Below, piece by piece: positions 36,085 to 48,301 of a stretch of DNA of 64,000 bases. The first letter of the stretch is position 1, and every line of letters starts with the position of its first letter. Position numbers and translations under genes: made by a program. Origin of the DNA: Nageia nagi (lineage: Eukaryota; Pinophyta); assembly GCA_050084985.1 (NCBI GenBank), contig JBITNC010000001.1, positions 47,492,001 to 47,556,000 on the forward strand. The letters are read 5' to 3'. The notes under the pieces were generated by a model. It was given only the letters and a program-made list of their open reading frames with translations, had not been told where the DNA came from and did not search any database.

Positions 36085-36100
36085 TGGTATTAAATTTTAT
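36085..36100 (+). other. Decayed tRNA-Met-type primer binding site
   Basis: TGGTATTAAATTTTAT compares with TGGTATCAGAGCTT at most positions. It supports the right end of the LTR at 36079. Confidence 0.5.
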
Positions 36101-39100
36101 CTCCATACCATGTAATCCAAGAAAATAAAAAAAAAGTTTTGATATGAATCCATCCTCACGTCGTATAGGGAATGATCGATTCTAGATTCGTATTCCACAC
36201 TTATGAAGAATACGAAAAGAAATTATTGAAGTGTACCCATAATAGTTTATAATAAATGGAATGTATTTTTGTAGAAAACCATAACCAATTTTTTTGGCTT
36301 GTCCGCGTCTCCAAAACTTCAATAAGCGCATATGTCGTACCTTCCTTTAGAACAAATTTTGGAATCCATGTTATGGATAAGTGACTAATTCATTAATGTA
36401 TTGGTAATATGATACAATCCATTTGATAAAGAATGATATTGTTGAGGTTCCATTGATAAAGTAAATAATGTTTCGAAAAATTAACATTAGGCATAGGTTA
36501 TTGCTATTTTCATCGAGTCAAGATAAAGTTATGGAATTGATTGATTTGTATTATGATTTTTAAGATACCTCAATAAGTCAATAATTACTTTATTTTTTTT
36601 ATAAGATTTTAAAGAGTGTATTTTAATATTAAGATTTCAATAACAAATAATGTTTACAACTTTATAGTGATACTAAGCATGCGTTTATTACTTGAGCTCT
36701 AAAGAAAATTAGTTAATATATGGAATTAGTAAATTGATTTTATTGGAATTGAGTTTAGAACTGGTAATTATATTTGATTCTATCCTTGTTATTATAGATG
36801 AGATCTTATTAAGTATAATTTCGATATTTATAATGATGATGATGATATTTGATTTTAAATATGGTTTGTGTTTGACTCCATAATTGAGGAAGAGAGGTAG
36901 TCTTGGAATAAGACTTAAATCAGATTGAGATCTAGAACAAAGCATTGTTTGCCATTTTTGTAATGATATTGCTTAGTAAAGTTTGGATTGATGTGTTTAT
37001 GTAAATAATTCTATGCAATCACTAGATAGAAGGAAATAACCCATAGCAATTTGGTGTATTATGGATGTATTTTTGACCTATGAATTGGTGAGATTAATTC
37101 TCCATTATCAAAGAAGAGAGGTAGCCTTCAAATAAGACATAAATCCTCTTGAGATCAAGAATGAAGCAATGTCTTCAAGTTTGTATGGGATGATTTTTTT
37201 TTGAATAATTATGCATCTAGTGGTAGGATGCATTTCATAAAATGAAAGAGTTGTCTTGATCCTCATTAAACTCTAACCAAGTCTAAGTACTCAACACCAT
37301 ATAGTCTTGGTACTCTTGGTTGGATGCATGCTCGTGGGCTAGGACGAGTTGTTGGAGATTCGTCAAGAATGGATATGAAGATACCTTGCATACACTTCAA
37401 AGTTTGATCTCTATAGATGGGGTTATTGTGTCTTGTAATACTATAAAAAACCCTAATATGATTTACAAGGGTGTAAATGCGATTATCATATAACACTGTT
37501 ATTTTATATAAGAATTATCTTGATGCACCCTTTTGATCCTTACAGATCGAATATACTTATGTGAGAAATAACCATAGTATGATCATAATCCATTATTGGA
37601 TTCATATTCAATGTGATGTAATTATAGAGTCATTTCCTAATGAAAAAATGAGATATCACATCTTTTGAAAAGCAAGGATCTATGTATAAAATGATGTATA
37701 TTTATAAAAATATTGTTAATGATACTCTTACTCCTTTGTGATTAAGAAACAATGATGTGGCATGTATCCAAGATGTATTCAAAATTAATTGGAATATATT
37801 GTTAATGGTTAATGTACTATGTTATAAGTAAAAGTCATAAAGTAAACTTATACAATGCAGTTGTATATCTAAGATAAGAATACATATAGATATATTTTAA
37901 AGAGAAGTTAAAGAATTCAACTTTGATAACTTTTAAGATATATCACCTTAGCATGTGAAATTATTGGAAAAAGTATGGATAAGCATTGATCCAATCAAAG
38001 TATAGTCGAAATTAAGTGCCTAAATGATATAGTGTGAGATTTCCAAATTTCAAACACAAATAGTCAAGGTTTGTCTATAATGCCAATTTGATATTGAGGA
38101 ATATTTAAGGAACTTGTATATATCATAGTTGGAATATAAATAATAGTTATAACATCCTAGAAAGTGTTATTAAACATGGTAAAAGATAAATAAAGGAATC
38201 TAACCTAGTGTAGTAATTATTGGCTACACATACTTATTGAAGACCTAATGTATTAAAGTAATAAGTCTTGATGATGAAAGGGAAATAGACAAACCATTAT
38301 TTTCATGAGTTTGTTCATCAAAACAAATGTCTTGAATATTTCCTAAGTAAGGAGCCCTCTATGCTACACTCCCTTGCTAGGAGTATCCACCTTTATAAGT
38401 TCCTCAGGCTTGTTATTATTCTTTTGATAGAGTTGTACTTTTAAATTATTTCTTTTATCTTATTGTACATATGCATTATTGCATCGAAATACTATTATGC
38501 AGCTTTGTTTAGTATCTTCTCATGCATGCTTGATGTAATTATTGCCATGATTATATATTTCAATTGATGCATAATGTGTTGTGATTTGTTTTTATGCAAT
38601 TAAACACCCTATTGTTTGTATGTAAATCTAGTAGACCTATAATTAGCTCATTGTTATTTATTTTCAAGGAACAAAATTATGGGTGAATTTTACTTTATAA
38701 CTCTTTTATAATAAAATCACTAGATTAAACAAACCACTCAAGGATATTATATTAATATTCATGCCTCCCTAGAATATGGGCATTGGGATGTCAGATAACA
38801 TGGTGGGCCTAGCTGATATATATGGGTAGGCTAGTGTTCCATACCCATGACAGGTTATATAATAGGGGTACCAATCGATAAAATTGTAGTTACTGAGAGA
38901 GGATAAATAGTAGTCATACCTCCTGTGGCTAAGCACATAGGAGTATGACAACTATTCCATAAGGCGATGATGCTAAACTCGAATCATATGGAGATTGCTT
39001 TAGGAAAATCTATCTACACCTATGTTATGAAGGGTTATTCATTAGGTGAGGATGTCTCACCTAGTGGATGAGTGTTCTCTTGGGTGATATGGGCCCTAAG

Positions 39101-39265
39101 TAGGGACTGCCTTGTCCATTCCTAAATTATTTGAGTGTTCAAATTTAAATAAAAAAATAGGTCCAAAATTTTAAGATTTTGGTGAAGTAGGAAATAGGTG
39201 AAGTGCTACACATGCTTATTCATGATGTGCAAAAAATCTTCCATCGAAACATTCAAGTCAGATGC
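36101..39265. other. Unclassified DNA downstream of the LTR
   Basis: Would be the internal part of the LTR element, but no gag or pol trace is readable. It holds a direct duplication: GAGGTAG-CTT-AATAAGAC-TAAATC-GA-TTGAGATC at about 36894-36940 and again at about 37117-37163, offset near 222 bp. Near 38765-39110 the composition becomes more balanced (GGGCCTAGCTGATATATATGG), but I recognise nothing. Confidence 0.45.
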
Positions 39266-39269
39266 ATAA

Positions 39270-39510
39270 GATGAAATATATTATCCATATGAAATATTTT
39301 CCAATGGATCATACTTTTTGAAAAAAGGGAGCCTATGATCAGGTAGATAAAACCCCCATTCTTATTTACACAACTACTATGGATTGTGTAGAAAAAGTTA
39401 GGAAAAGAGCTTGTGAGGAAGGTAATTCTTTAGGGCCATATGATGACATTATTCTTGGCAAAAATGACTCAACCATAGGTGAAATATTAGATAATATAAT
39501 ATATCTATAA
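39270..39510 (+). pseudogene. Unclassified coding-like fragment
   Basis: One frame, with a single internal TGA, reads MKYIIHMKYFPMDHTF, then KKGAYDQVDKTPILIYTTTM, then VRKRACEEGNSLGPYDDIIL and ends at a TAA about 39510. The residue mix and lack of further stops for over 60 codons suggest real coding ancestry. I do not recognise the family. Confidence 0.3.
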
Positions 39511-40223
39511 TATGTTTATTAATTTGAAAATATGGAGGTTTGTAAAGTTTAAAATTCATATTTTTATGAATTAAATAATTAATTATATACATGTTTTTAG
39601 GCATGAATAAATTATCAATATTTAATACACTAGAATAATGGAAGGAGTTGTTAGTGATACATTTTATTGCATCGTATGCACATTGTAAAGAATGTTGCAT
39701 CTTCTTTGTATTGATATACAATAAGCAAAGAGTTAGATATTGAGCAAAGAGTTAGTACTTCTTTTGTTCCCTTTGCAATCGAGTCCACATAAAATTTACT
39801 TGATAACAGAGAGCCTTATGTTTTACCATAACATTGTAGTCAAATATATTTCATCCCAGATATTGTAGAAGATAAAAAGTGGTCTGTAATTGAATGTAAT
39901 CCTAAAGGATAATATATTATATGTATTGTTGATGAAGATAATATATAATGACAATATTGTAATTAATGGATGTTATATTAATTACATTGGATGTAATATT
40001 CCTTGTTATATACTTCTCATATGTATCTTGAACTTTTCATATGTGTCTCTTGCTTGTTGCTTATGGTACGATCTATGAATACTTTTGCTTATTCATTGAT
40101 GGAATCATAAGTGTGAATCATTGTGATTTGGTATATGCATACAAGTTGTAGTTTTTAATTGCTTTGTACATTTGTTTGGAACTTAGAGTTTTACTTAATG
40201 AAAGATTGGTTGAATATCTTTAA

Positions 40224-40505
40224 GTGTTGGATGCTAATAATGCTTATCCCTATCATTCACATGTTAAGTTAGTGATGTTCATTTCATATGATAAAATTAG
40301 TAGTGGTATGCAATTTGTAGCAGAGTTAGCACACATAGAGATAAGAAATACTGAAGAATATGGTTACACCAACTCATATGATAATAATATCTTGTTTGTA
40401 TTCAAATTTTATAGTAAAGATACTATTAAACTCTTTGAACAAATAAAGAACTTGGTAATCAACCTTAAAAATATTTTTTTTAATTGTATAATTTCTTTGA
40501 TGTAA
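40224..40505 (+). CDS. Unclassified open frame of 93 codons
   Basis: Begins MLDANNAYPYHSHVKLVMF and includes FVAELAHIEIRNTEEYGYTN. Composition is more protein-like than most frames here, but there is no homolog I can name and no clear gene context. It could be chance. Confidence 0.2.
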   Translation: MLDANNAYPYHSHVKLVMFISYDKISSGMQFVAELAHIEIRNTEEYGYTNSYDNNILFVFKFYSKDTIKLFEQIKNLVINLKNIFFNCIISLM

Positions 40506-43500
40506 ACTTGGATCATCACTTACATCAAAAGGCCTTAGAAATTTAGAAATTTGTAACTATTATTGCTAAGTGAATTCAACACAAATGTATCATTGAAATT
40601 TACAACATCTTGTATCAATATTTATGTTAGAATTTACATTGAAAATAACATCATAATAAATGTGAGAAAATAGTTAAAGATTCAAAAAATATTTCAATGC
40701 ATACTGACACATTCTAATGTAAATAGCATCGGTTATCAAAATTCATTTTTTCTAGATGTAAAAAATGACACAAATAGGCCTTTTCCTAATAGTGAGAGCT
40801 ATACCTATCAAGAAGAGATCAAAGATACAATACCTATAATATTACTTGAATCAATTGGATGCATTGGCATAAGCTAATCTAAAACATTATGGCCTTATGT
40901 GAAAAATATGAGAGCAATAGAGTTTTATACATCAATGATAATGACAAGTAATAAGATTAGAAACCATATTGATAAAACTAAGTATAAAGACTCATAATAA
41001 ACATTGATACTTATATTCAAGAATGATAAGCTTAACTTAGCAAATAATAATGAAAAAATGGAAAATAAGAGATCATGTTATAAAAAAGATCTCAAATCTT
41101 GATAGTTGTTGTTATGAAAAATCATAAAAAAGTATGCATAGAATATTAATACCAAAATATGATATTCATCCCATGTGTATATCTCCTCCTTATATAGATA
41201 AGTCTCCTCTTGGACCAAGCTAGCTTGCCTAATTATCACCTAGATCCTTACACTATAAAAGAAGAAAATAAAATTAGATGATATGTGCATGTTGACCAAA
41301 TAAAATAATATGTTGTAAACAATATTAAACAATAATATACAATTATTTAGATAAAGATAACTAAAATATACAAAAAGATATCTAATATATGTATTAACAG
41401 GATAAATAATTTAAGCCTAATACCCCTAGTCCTCTATTACTCCTTAGAAATATGATTCCACCTTTTAAGTCCTAATGAACCTCAAGAATTAATAATAGAC
41501 CATAATGATAAACCATTAAGGAAAAAACCAATCAATTCCTCTAGTACATAATACAAACTGTCATTGCCTCCATAACCTACTATTACTTTACTAACTATCC
41601 TTCATATTAATACTCCCATAGCTCTTCTTCCACTTTATCCATAAAACCCACTACATCTTTAGAGTCTCTTAAACCCTATAAATACACTAACGATTCTATT
41701 ATTGCAATCATATATGTTAGGTATATTTATTGTTCTCGTATCTTAAATATCAATTTCATACACAATAATCATAAGTGGTTTATTTCCAATGCTTATAAAA
41801 CTCTTAGATTTTGAAGATAGAAACAATATCATAAGTTTTATGTGGCTTAATTTCTCTATATGAATTTTATCCCTTATAATGTGATGAAGGCTAATAGAAC
41901 CTATCTAGAAAATATTTAATTCGATAATGCTTGTCTATTTTTTTTTCCAAAGGTGTAGTGCTTTAGATTTTCTAATGTTTTGGACTACTAGTCATTTTTC
42001 ACACAAATAATAATCTTGTTCAAGGAGGGGCAGTTATATTCCTTCTTCTTAGTGGCATATCCACCTAGTTTCATTGGGAATAAGATCATGTAATCATGTA
42101 GTATAGATACTTATCAAAGTTAATGACATGCTTTTTATGTCATCAATATCTTTGTGCCTAATTATGCCCCTATTAGATGTAGTTTATAATGTTGGATTTC
42201 TCTTACTTTATCTCTTACCACTTGGATTTTATATACCAAATTTATTATGTTGAGCATTCCTTTAATAATTTAGGATATCTCTATAAATGCTTCAAAATCC
42301 TTGCATCTTAACCACTCAAAACATCTATGAATGATTCAAGGATATTGTTACATTTGCATCTAATTTTCCTATGTGTGTTATGATAAATTGAAAATGAGAG
42401 GGTTGAAAAGATGCACTTTGATGCCCAACATGCCAAGAAGATATATAGCACTTAAAAGGAAGATAAAAGTTTATAGAGAGCTTCAAATCACAAGTCCTTG
42501 GTACCTTATGATCATTCAAGTGAGGTGAAACCCCAACTCTATAAGATTGTAAGCCCCCTTTATCCTCAATAAAAAGAATGATATAAATAAATGATATGCC
42601 TATTGTGCAAGTGTGATACTCAAGCATGGACTATGCAAAAGCCTAGGTGACCAAATTTGATAATGATATGTAACAATAATGATAATATGTGACAATGAAT
42701 ATTCAATATCTAAAGATATATAAAGATTTGACTAAAATGATCAAATGATATACATGACAAGGAATACAAGCCTAAAAATGGTGTATCTAAGCTAACAAAT
42801 CTTAATAAACAAAAAAGAAGTATCAAACCCTAAGGTTTAGACCTTAAAGGTCAAACCTTAGGTTGAAACCCTAGGTGTGAAATATAGCCTAGTTATGCCT
42901 ATATGAAAAACAAATAATAACTACACAATATTAATGAAGGATACAAGTTTTCAAATATGGATTTAATTAATATATAAATGCACTACACCCATGAAATTTG
43001 ACATCAATATCATAAGATATTTAAGAATAAAAGATACCTCTATCCATCAAGAATGGAGAAGCAATCGTAAGGCTCAAAGATGTAGGCTCAATGCTTGATG
43101 TAAACCTTTCAAAGTGATGTCACAAACTCATATTTGCATGTAGATAGTACATAAATTATAGAGCTCATGAAAATGAAAGTGTTAACCTTAAAAAGTGATC
43201 CCTAATCATGTATTAATAAATATCAAATAGGATCATTCAGATGATTAGGGACCTACAAGATCGTATGGACGATTAGCTAATCATTCGAAGGATTGAAACC
43301 AAAGTGTTAAAAATGAATTAAGTGCTAAAATAATGTCAATTGAAATTGTCATAAATGCTACATAACATGTTAGATAAACATGATAGTACATGATAAAATA
43401 AATATCAATAAAACACCATTTACAAGGTAAAATACAATTTTAGGGTGTTTAGAGTTACCCCTTTTTATGTTGAGCTTCAAAACCTACGAGAAGATTAGTA

Positions 43501-43840
43501 TAAAAATATGTGATATGATAAATTGAAAGTAGACAATGATAATAATATGAAAGCATAAAATAATCAAGATGAGAGCTAGTTTTAGCGCATGAAAGGTTGT
43601 ATAAGACCATCCAAAATATTCAACCCAAGTTTGGTTTCGACATGTGGCAAGTCATGTAAGACTAAGTCAAACACCATGATAATGCAATGAAATCTAGTTT
43701 TAGCATATGAAAAGCTATATAAGATAGAGTTGAACACCATGATAATGACCTGTGATAATTCTAACAAATGGATCAAGCAGTATATATTATAAGAAAGCAA
43801 AAATTTAGTCTATCTAATCTAATCTAATCTAAGTATAGAA
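40506..43840. other. AT-rich DNA, nothing recognised except a short hairpin
   Basis: A 34-bp near-palindrome lies at 42829-42862: CCTAAGGTTTAGACC pairs with AAAGGTCAAACCTTAGG. A second inverted pair, TCCCTAATCAT (43199-43209) and ATGATTAGGGA (43241-43251), follows. At 43455-43468 the minus strand reads ATAAAAAGGGGTAA, a possible polypurine tract of the minus-strand Tat element that occupies the right part of the window; the support is weak. Confidence 0.4.
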
Positions 43841-44310
43841 AGGGAAATCATCTCTACTTTTACCTAATATTCAAAGGGTAACATGAAAGTAAATAATCTT
43901 TGCTTTGTCCCAATAATTAAAGGGTGTCTGACTCTACATTTTGCTAGTAGTCAAATGGAAAGATCATAGGCTTGTAGACCTACCAAGTATTGGATTGTAG
44001 CATGCAAACATACATCACTTGAATAAAGTACCAAATGATATTTGCTTTACCATAAAAGTTGAAGGGTGATGATAAAATAATCTCTATTTTATCCCAATAG
44101 TTGAAGGGAAAGATTGTAAGCTCATAGACCTACCAAGCATTGGAACTACAAGCATTAGATCGTAGCATGCAGGCATATGATGATAGAACAAAAAATGATA
44201 ATGATATCTACTATTCCCCAACAATCAAGGGATGTAGGATCATAGGCTCACAAACCTAGCAAGAGTTGGACTATAGCATGTAGGCATATGATGCTTGAAT
44301 AAAATAAATG
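43840..44310. repeat. Three diverged tandem copies of a 125-155-bp unit
   Basis: Copies share CATAGGCT-GTAGACCTACCAAG-ATTGGA then TAGCATGCAGGCATA-ATGAT. The landmark CTA-CAAG-TTGGA lies at about 43980, 44131 and 44258. Each is followed by a CTCTATTTTATCCCAATAGTTGAAGGG-like part. It lies in the expected 3' region of the Tat/PMD element. Confidence 0.7.
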
Positions 44311-45899
44311 ATAAAGTTGAATAGAATTACATTTGAGCATGTTGATTTCCAATCAATCATGTGGAATAAGAAATTATCTGACAAATGCTTTCGATGCAAA
44401 AGGTTTGACCATGCATCCAAGGTGTCCTTGATAAATTCAATATTGTACCTATTAATAATTTGTAAAAATATGATAAAAAAGAAATAATGTGTGAAGTTCT
44501 CCCCCTTAACTGGGTAGGTATGATGGATGATAAGATAAGAGGCCTGACTATTTGATTGAATGAGTAAGAAATTGATAAAAATGACTTAAGGTTTACAAAG
44601 TGAAACAATACAGAGCAGATCACCCATGCAACTAGGATTTGAGAGAATTGTTTGAATGATCCTAGGCCACTAGGATGATCTTATAGGAGTTAAAACAAAA
44701 AAATAAAAAATGTAAAATTAAGGTTTTGACCTATCATTTATGAGAATGACAGTGTGAACTTTATGACTAAGCTCTAAACCTTGGTTTGAATTATGCATTT
44801 GGTAGTTAGAGCAACTGTTAGATGGGGATCTTATGAGGGTTCAAGATTGTATGAATATTGTGTTAAGCAGTTAGTGGAGGATCTCAATGATCTTTATACC
44901 TAAACATGATAGAGATGGAAACAACCATGCTCAAATAAGGAAACAAAGGACCTAGGAAACAACCCTTATCTAAAAAGGAAGATCTATGAAACTTATCCAA
45001 TTTTTGTTGTATAGATAAAATATATTTGATTTATAGATGAAAATGGAATAATAATACCCTCATTTAGTGCTATTTTTTTTATTTTCTATACCATAGACAA
45101 ATACATCTAGGGTTCAAAAGTGTAGCAAATGAATTGACCTATTGAGAAAATGATATGGAAAAACTCATATGGAAATATGTTGTGGTATGAAGAAAAATAT
45201 GAACTTTATATAAAGTAGATACTCAAAGCATCCATAAATAAATAGGTAAATAGGTTTTACAAGGACCATCAACTAAACAATCGAGAGGGGCTTATGGTAA
45301 ACAAATATTTAGATGCCAAATAATAAAACCAAACTTGAAAAGGAACAATAAAACCCAACCCATAATATGCTAACAATAGACAAAAAAAATAACCACCTAA
45401 TTCCAACTCCAAATAAATTTAGATTGTTTGATAAATAGATGTTCATATTGGTTAATGTTTAGTTTTAGCATGTAAGATTATTATTATTTCTATGCCTGTT
45501 GCAAAGTTGATATTTTCACATTGTAATGTTATATATGTAAATGTTTAGAAATGCAAATACTCAAAGTTTAATTTTTATTTATTTATTTTGTTGTGAATAA
45601 TCCAGGTCATGGATGATCCAATTAAGGGATTGTTCGAGATAGGGACAATTGTGTAGATTATCTAGGAAACTGACCTAGTCATACAAATACTAGATAAATA
45701 GGATTATCCAATCACCCAAAATAAGGATGATTTTGACTTAGTTTAGAAAAATCATCAAATTTGATAAACAAACTCATGATGAAGATAAAACATGAGACAC
45801 TGGCCATAATTAGGACTGACATAGACATAGATATGACTAATATAGAAGTAGAAATAATGCATACTTAGGTATTGGAGTTAGACATAGACATAACTCCAG
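44311..45899. other. Unclassified DNA left of the PMD pseudogene
   Basis: No coding trace. GATGATCC and GGATNATC motifs recur often (for example the inverted ATCCTAG-GCCA-CTAGGAT near 44659-44677 and a cluster near 45600-45760), which may be LTR sequence of the surrounding element. Confidence 0.4.
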
Positions 45900-46930
45900 T
45901 AAGTGGACATAGTTTCATCCTCTTTAGACTGATGTGAGGAGCACATTGATCCATGTGGAATGCAATTGGCTGGAGGCAATTGATCTAGTTAGAGTAGCTA
46001 GGGTACTCTTGATCATGGGAGATACATTATACATGATAACACTTAGGGAGTATTTTGACTCTAATAGGTGTATGTTCCTTCTCTTGACAAGAGAGATGAC
46101 TATTACACCAAAGCACATTTATAGGATTTTTAGACTCCCAATAGAGGGAGAGATGATTACCATGATGAAGGATAGGTTGGTGATATGCCTATAATGGGCA
46201 TTTGATCCAAGAACTAGGACATCTAAAGTTAAAGGATTCTCATCAAGCCCCTTTATAAGGATGGTTGACTCAAGTGCAATGAGATGATGGTAATGTTGTT
46301 GATTTCATCTTTTGTCTTTCCTATTTCCTTGGGATCTTACTTCACTTGGAATATGCTTGACATCATCACATGCATGGTTAAGGATCATGTAATATTTGCA
46401 TGGGGCAAATCATTGCTAGCATAAATATATATTTAGCTAGAAATGATAACTCAAGGATGATGGGGATTGAGAAATTCCATTTTGCTCCAGGTGTGGGCCT
46501 AGGATCATATTGAACTAGGGAGATTAAACTTACTACCAATAATGATTCATACAGATAACATGAAAAGAGACATCCCTCCTATTTCTTAATGGAAGCTTTC
46601 ATACGTTAGGTTTAGGAGCATGAGTTGGTGTGGCCATGGAGGTGCGCCTATTAGGGGAGGACATAGTGGTATAGATAAATGTTAGCAAGGATAAATCCTT
46701 AGGATATTGTATGGTAGCCTTACCTCAATGAACCACATTAGGTAGAGGAGGACATGCATATGGTATGTACTCGATGAACTAGGCACATCAGGGAAAGAAA
46801 TTTTAGGGATGTGGAGATATTCCACTTTGAGTGGGTCTAGTGATAGTACGATTTAGTCTAAGAAGTACCACTTGATCTAGTACTCTATAGAAGGATCAAT
46901 AGAGAGGACCTAATGAGGCCTAGGATAGCT
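45900..46930 (+). pseudogene. Plant mobile domain (PMD, MAIN-like) gene remnant
   Basis: The first 86-codon open part (45934-46194) reads HVECNWLEAIDLVRV, then LREYFDSNRCMFLLLTREMT, then ITPKHIYRIFRLPIEGEMI; this matches the PMD start (W-P-THTF-GE-T-TLED then LGLPI-GE). Further right come YFTWNMLD, LLQVWA-DHIELGR near 46480-46530 (the usual LLLLQ-WAWE block, with a Trp codon changed to a stop), LTSMNHIRQR near 46720 and FRDVEIFHFEWV near 46800-46840. PMD proteins act in nuclear silencing in plants and are also carried by transposons. The gene lies antisense to the Tat pol at 62030-64000. It is cut near 47105 by the copia LTR. Confidence 0.8.
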
Positions 46931-47105
46931 TATGCTGAGCCAGATACTACCTTAGATGCTCTAATAGCATGAACATTAGTGGATGATGCAGGACCACCCT
47001 AATATATGGTGCTTGATGGCCCCTCCAAAGGGATAAGATGCCAAAATAGATCATGGTAATATGGTAGGGCTCAATACCCCTAGTAGATCCATGGGTTTTG
47101 GAGGG
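46931..47105. other. Tail of the PMD region up to the copia LTR
   Basis: Continues the degenerate PMD frame for a short distance without a recognisable end. The insertion point of the copia material is at about 47105; the matching right flank begins near 58640. Confidence 0.45.
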
Positions 47106-47599
47106 TAGAACTTATGATAATTGAACTAAATAACTCTAAATTCCCAAGAACACATGAAAGCTCACAAATTGTTTCACTCACAAAGAAATCACATAACACA
47201 ACATAAGATGTAAGTGGTTCCTCCAACTAGGAGTATGTCCACTAACTAAATCTTTACTTTAATCACAAATACAACTCTCTTAAAATCATCGTAATCTCAA
47301 ATCCTAGGCACCATCCTATAACTTAACTTTACTCCACAATTGGTGTGTGATCACAAAGAGGGAGCCTTCTATTTATTGGTCAAAATCCCTTTTTGGATCA
47401 CTTTTTTATCCATTGTACAAAAGCATGACATGCAAATCCTTTTACCCAAGGGGCATGCTCATGACATGGAGTGTAGGACAAGTTATATTATCATATTCAC
47501 TTAAATACTTAAGGTATCAAATGATACCCTTAAGTATTAGTGAATTTACATAGAAGATTATTACAAAGCCCTTAAAATAATGCATTATACATTCCAAAA
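47106..47599 (-). repeat. 3' LTR of a copia element
   Basis: Matches 54076-54840 and 58325-58640 along its length, for example CACATGAAAGCTCACAAA, GATGTAAGTGGTTCCTCCAA and CTTAAATACTTAAGGTATC. It ends at the U3 side against a purine tract at 47600-47610 (minus strand TAAATGGGGAG), as expected for a minus-strand element. A 35-bp palindrome stands at 47504-47538. The left end is approximate. Confidence 0.82.
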
Positions 47600-47610
47600 C
47601 TCCCCATTTA
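47600..47610 (-). other. Polypurine tract of the copia element
   Basis: Minus strand TAAATGGGGAG, a mutated version of the TAAGGGGGAG found at 54841-54850. Confidence 0.7.
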
Positions 47611-48301
47611 ATGCAATATTGGGATAGAGAGAATAAGAGAGAAAGTAAGATAGTTCTCCTCCAAATAGATACAACGGAGATGAGAAATTTTTACATATTT
47701 GTGAAGTAAGAAAGATCTAGTTTGAGACTCACTACTTGGACAAATACAATCATTAACCACAATCGATTTCAATGTATATGAAGTAGTCATCCAATTGGAA
47801 TTCATAAAGAGTCTTTAAGAGTTTCCATAATTGAGGTGAGTAACCTATAATCTCAAATGAATCTGCAAGTCATAAGCAGCTCAAATAATAAGATTAGTTA
47901 GATGCAACATATTCATATCAAAAAGGATAGATAAATCATACAAATTCCATCATGAACTGATCAATGGTGCATTATAAATCATCATAAAGATGCCATGCCA
48001 AAAGACTCATAGTCACCTATTATATATAAGATATGTGTTGATTATCATTACAAAATAGAGCATGCACATACGAGTTCCTCACATATGGATAACTAAATAG
48101 TGCCAAAAGACACATAAGAGTTCCTCACATATGGATAATTGAATAGTGCTAGATTGGCTAATCTTTTGCTTTAAAAATTTTTATAAGTTCCTCATGTAGA
48201 GAAAACTTACCATGAAGGTGTGCAACAAAATTAACACTATACAACACAAAATCCTCCTAGGGGTGAAGTTGTCATCACAAACATGAATTCAACATAAGAA
48301 T
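47611..48301 (-). other. 3' untranslated part of the copia element
   Basis: No coding trace. Contains two tandem copies of a 46-bp unit starting CACATACGAG at 48065 and CACATAAGAG at 48111, each with TTCCTCACATATGGATAA. Confidence 0.75.

Noticed and set aside
42325-42627. Minus-strand frame of 100 codons
   Set aside because: No motif, no context and biased composition; not distinguishable from chance.
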